8,902 nt of DNA from Bryobacteraceae bacterium (GTDB lineage: Bacteria > Acidobacteriota > Terriglobia > Bryobacterales > Bryobacteraceae), in the NCBI GenBank assembly GCA_030039005.1, contig JASHQT010000394.1, forward strand, positions 1 through 8,902. Reading direction: 5' to 3'. Positions 6,936 to 8,902 of the stretch are shown piece after piece (the first letter of the stretch is position 1; each line of letters begins with the position of its first letter). A program made the translations under genes and the position numbers. The notes under the pieces were generated by a model. That model was not told the origin of the DNA and searched no databases. It was given only the letters and a program-made list of their open reading frames with translations.

Positions 6936-8033
6936 GTGCTGAGACCATGGCCCTGGCTGCGCTCGGCGCTCGATCAGGGTACCCGCCAACAAGTGACGCG
7001 CCTCGGGCTGCTGTTCACCCTGACTTGCGTACTGGTGTCGCTCGCGGCCTTCATTTCAGCCAATAACCTGCTCTTCCTCATCCTGGCGTTGCTGCTGGCC
7101 ACCTGGATGGTGTCGGGATTCATCGGGCGCCTCTCCCTCTCCGGGCTGGAGCTCGATTTCCTGCTGCCCGAACATTTGTGCGCCCGCCGGAAACTGTTGG
7201 GACGCGTGGCCATCCGCAATACGAAACGCTGGATGCCGTCGTTTTCCATCCAGGTAGCCGGCTCGACCGACAGCGGGCTTTCACATCCCTTGTATTTCCC
7301 CGTCATTCCTGGGAAGGCCAGCATTGAGGCGCCCGTGGAGCTGATATTCGCACATCGGGGAGCCTACCGCCAAAACAGCTTTCGCTTCTCCACACGCTTT
7401 CCGTTCGGCTTCGCCGAGCGCCGCATCCAAGTGCGCCTGGCGCGCGATATCCTGGTCTACCCTTCCGTCGACCCGCAGCCCGGCTTCGAGGAGCTGCTGA
7501 TCACCCTCCAAGGCGAAATCGCGTCGTTCTATCGCGGCCAGGGACACGACTTTTATCGCATCCGACCTTATGAGGCACTGGAGAGCGCGCACCACGTGGA
7601 TTGGAAAGCCACCGCGCACACCGGAGAATTGCAGGTCCGCGAATTCGCGCGGGAGCGCGAGCAATCCGTAGCATTCTTTCTCGATCTGGACACGCCGGCC
7701 GCCCAGGCGGCGTGGTTCGAATCCGCCATCGATCGATGCGCCTACCTCGCCTGGAATTTTTCCGAGCGCGGTTCGCGCATCCGCTTCTGCACCCAGGAGG
7801 TGGACTGGCAGCTTCCCGAAGAAGCCGATGTTTACACCATCCTCAAGTACCTGGCCGTGGTTACGCCGCGGGCGGGCAAGCGCCTGGCCGCGCCGCAGGA
7901 TCGCAACGTGTTCCACATCGTATTCAGCGCCGCGCCAGAGCGGCTGGCCGCCGCCGGATGGGAGCTGGACGGTAGCAACTTGCGCGTGCTCACTCCCGAG
8001 TCCGACGCCGCGGAGGCGGCGCTCGCGCGGTGA
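6936..8033 (+). CDS. DUF58 domain-containing membrane-anchored protein
   Basis: 365 residues from a GTG start. GGAGGA lies directly against the start codon, closer than a normal Shine-Dalgarno, but no in-frame ATG exists nearby and the ATG at 6947 is in a frame that soon stops. Two hydrophobic helices (about 22-41 and 44-63) form a membrane hairpin at the N-terminus. A beta-rich segment follows (about 70-175, with FSTRFPFGFAERR at 151-163). The DUF58 core is GQGHDFYRIRPYEALESAHHVDWKATAHTGELQVREFARE (201-240), then a von Willebrand-A-like fold with FFLDLD (247-252). The usual Gly-Asp after the RxY motif and the Arg of the 'SAR' motif are replaced (ALES and ATAH). DUF58 proteins usually sit with a MoxR-type AAA+ ATPase and a transglutaminase-like membrane protein and are thought to act in envelope or maturation tasks. 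Those partners are absent here. Family assignment is firm; role is unknown. Confidence 0.9.
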   Translation: MLRPWPWLRSALDQGTRQQVTRLGLLFTLTCVLVSLAAFISANNLLFLILALLLATWMVSGFIGRLSLSGLELDFLLPEHLCARRKLLGRVAIRNTKRWMPSFSIQVAGSTDSGLSHPLYFPVIPGKASIEAPVELIFAHRGAYRQNSFRFSTRFPFGFAERRIQVRLARDILVYPSVDPQPGFEELLITLQGEIASFYRGQGHDFYRIRPYEALESAHHVDWKATAHTGELQVREFAREREQSVAFFLDLDTPAAQAAWFESAIDRCAYLAWNFSERGSRIRFCTQEVDWQLPEEADVYTILKYLAVVTPRAGKRLAAPQDRNVFHIVFSAAPERLAAAGWELDGSNLRVLTPESDAAEAALAR

Positions 8034-8059
8034 GCCTTTTTCTTCCGTATCGTACGAAG

Positions 8060-8065
8060 TACAAT
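8060..8065 (+). promoter_or_regulatory. Candidate -10 box (TACAAT) just before the secreted-protein gene
   Basis: TACAAT matches the sigma-70 -10 consensus at five of six positions and ends 7 bases before the ATG at 8073. Transcription would begin at or within one base of the start codon, which predicts a leaderless mRNA. The -35 position holds only a T-rich stretch (TTTTTC at 8037-8042). An 8-base palindrome TCGTACGA (8050-8057) lies in the spacer. AGGA at 8066-8069 is too close to the ATG for a normal Shine-Dalgarno. Confidence 0.35.
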
Positions 8066-8072
8066 AGGACCT

Positions 8073-8834
8073 ATGCACGCTCTCAGTCAACGGAAAACAT
8101 TTTCAATTTGCATTGTCTTGGGCTTTGCGCTGGCATGTCCGGTTTTCGCGGCCAGTCCGGCGCTGGTGGTGGACCGCGGCTTGGCGCAGGCCAACTTGAA
8201 TAACGCCTCGGGCGAATACCGCAGCAACGTTCGCTGGAGCTCGTACGATAGCGGCTTCCTGGGCGATGATTTCAGCATCGGCGCCGCGGGAGAATCCTGG
8301 GTGATCGATTCCATTCGCGTCTGGACCGTTCCCGGCGCGGCATCCAGCGAGGCCGAGCACCTCGGCGACTTCTACCACGATGTTCGCCTGTACTTCGGCG
8401 GCGATCGCGAAGGGCTGACCCCCATCGTCGCGGCGCAGCTCCAAGCGGGAAGCGACGTGGCGGCCAATTCGCACGTTGTGATCTCGGACCTCACGAAATC
8501 CGGCGCCGGCTCGTACGACGATTTCGGAGCTAATCTGCATGTCTGGCAGGTCGATTTCACCGGCCTGAACCTGGCGGTGCAGGGCGGCGCGAAATATAGC
8601 TTCGCCGCTTTCGGCCTCGGACGGACCCGGCCGGAAAACGCCGGCAAGACCTATGCATGGTTCAACGCCGCGAGCAATGCCGAATTTTCCGGCTCCAAGC
8701 AGGATGGCGCCGACGGCAAAATGCTGCTGTTCACCTCCGGCGGCAAGTTCGAGAGCGTGTTCGACGGCAGAGGCGCCGGATGGGACAAGAGCTCCGACAT
8801 CGACGTGCAGGTGTTCGCGCACAAAGCGCAGTAG
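8073..8834 (+). CDS. Secreted protein of unknown function (beta-rich)
   Basis: 253 residues. The N-terminus has a positive region (QRK, 6-8), a hydrophobic core (about 10-21) and an AxA-like cleavage site after VFA (about residue 26), so it is exported by Sec. A cysteine at 22 does not fit a strict lipobox, since Ala rather than Leu is at -3. The mature part begins with ALVVDRGLAQANLNNASGEYRSNVRW. SGFLGDDFSIGAAGESWVIDSIRVWTV (60-86) resembles the jelly-roll start seen in many exported beta-sandwich proteins of environmental bacteria. YHDVRLYFGGD, VWQVDFTGLNLAVQGGAKYSFAAFGLG and SSDIDVQVFAHK look like further strands. There is no PEP-CTERM, sortase or autotransporter tail. I cannot name a family; a ligand- or surface-binding sandwich is a guess. 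It begins 39 bases after the DUF58 stop and may form a unit with it, though it has its own -10 candidate. Its TAG stop is one base from the stop of the convergent barrel gene. Confidence 0.8.
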   Translation: MHALSQRKTFSICIVLGFALACPVFAASPALVVDRGLAQANLNNASGEYRSNVRWSSYDSGFLGDDFSIGAAGESWVIDSIRVWTVPGAASSEAEHLGDFYHDVRLYFGGDREGLTPIVAAQLQAGSDVAANSHVVISDLTKSGAGSYDDFGANLHVWQVDFTGLNLAVQGGAKYSFAAFGLGRTRPENAGKTYAWFNAASNAEFSGSKQDGADGKMLLFTSGGKFESVFDGRGAGWDKSSDIDVQVFAHKAQ

Positions 8835-8835
8835 T

Positions 8836-8902
8836 TCAGAAAATCAGCTTCAATCCAAACTGGATCTGCCGCGACGTGGTTGCCGTCGCGGTGATCAGTC
8901 CC
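8836..8902 (-). CDS. C-terminal end of a TonB-dependent receptor-like outer-membrane barrel (truncated by the window edge)
   Basis: Only the last 21 codons and a TGA stop (8838 to 8836) are inside the window. They read GLITATATTSRQIQFGLKLIF. Alternating polar and hydrophobic residues ending in a terminal phenylalanine form the classic last beta-strand of outer-membrane barrels, the signal read by the BAM complex. The RQIQFGLKLIF form is very common at the ends of the large carboxypeptidase-regulatory-domain/TonB-dependent receptors that are expanded in Acidobacteriota. The rest of the gene lies to the right of the window, so receptor identity and substrate cannot be judged. The call rests on a short peptide and could be another barrel class. 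Confidence 0.6.
   Translation of the reverse strand, partial: GLITATATTSRQIQFGLKLIF

Noticed and set aside
6947..7060. ATG at 6947 as the DUF58 start, at a good distance from GGAGGA
   Set aside because: It is in another frame and meets a stop after about 40 codons, while the DUF58 frame is continuous from the GTG at 6936.
8006..8044. Possible intrinsic terminator after the DUF58 gene (CGCCGC-GGAG-GCGGCG hairpin, GCTC/GAGC stem, then TTTTTC)
   Set aside because: The strong hairpin is 15 bases from the T-run, and the stem next to the T-run has only four or five pairs. The T-run may instead be the -35 region of the next gene.
8118..8156. Lipoprotein signal (Cys22) in the secreted protein
   Set aside because: The residues before the cysteine (Ala-Leu-Ala) do not fit a strict lipobox, and a good signal peptidase I site follows four residues later.
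1..8902. Mobile elements, CRISPR arrays, tRNA genes, defence or phage genes
   Set aside because: I found no direct repeat arrays, transposase or integrase motifs, tRNA cloverleaf cores or known defence domains in any frame.

Overview
The window is about 60% G+C by eye, has tightly packed genes on both strands, and carries chromosomal housekeeping material. I read it as bacterial chromosome, most likely Acidobacteriota of the Bryobacterales/Solibacter type. The main hints are the terminal segment of a large outer-membrane receptor ending in a phylum-typical RQIQFGLKLIF-like strand, the subtype of the DUF58 protein, and a membrane glycosyltransferase with an extra C-terminal beta-rich domain. 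This placement is inference. The type-A RNase P RNA supports a bacterium but does not name the phylum.

Layout: (1) 1-436 (+), the end of an unrecognised gene. (2) 433-2274 (-), a multi-pass GT-C/PMT-like membrane glycosyltransferase whose stop overlaps that of the first gene. (3) 2275-2408, a divergent intergenic region with a perfect palindrome over a -10-like box. (4) 2409-4052 (+), an FAD-dependent oxidoreductase of the UDP-galactopyranose-mutase/protoporphyrinogen-oxidase-like fold. (5) about 4076-4474 (+), the RNase P RNA gene rnpB, with nearly all conserved elements visible. (6) 4473-6842 (-), a soluble histidine kinase with four PAS domains. (7) 6843-6935, a short divergent spacer with two small inverted repeats. 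(8) 6936-8033 (+), a DUF58 protein with two membrane helices. (9) 8073-8834 (+), a small secreted protein of unknown function. (10) 8836-8902 (-), the last 21 codons of a probable TonB-dependent receptor-like barrel.

How the genes relate: the glycosyltransferase and the flavoenzyme diverge from a shared control region. Both belong to families often found with cell-envelope glycan genes, so an envelope-polysaccharide role for the pair is plausible but unproven. The kinase has no response regulator beside it and no receiver domain, so it looks like an orphan. The DUF58 gene lacks the usual MoxR ATPase and transglutaminase neighbours inside the window.

There is no mobile element, CRISPR array, tRNA or phage gene, and I do not see a clear new multi-gene system. 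The most notable points are three convergent gene ends that overlap or nearly touch without visible intrinsic terminators (one involves rnpB), the palindrome at 2283-2296, poor or oddly placed Shine-Dalgarno sequences at the starts, and the unassigned secreted protein.
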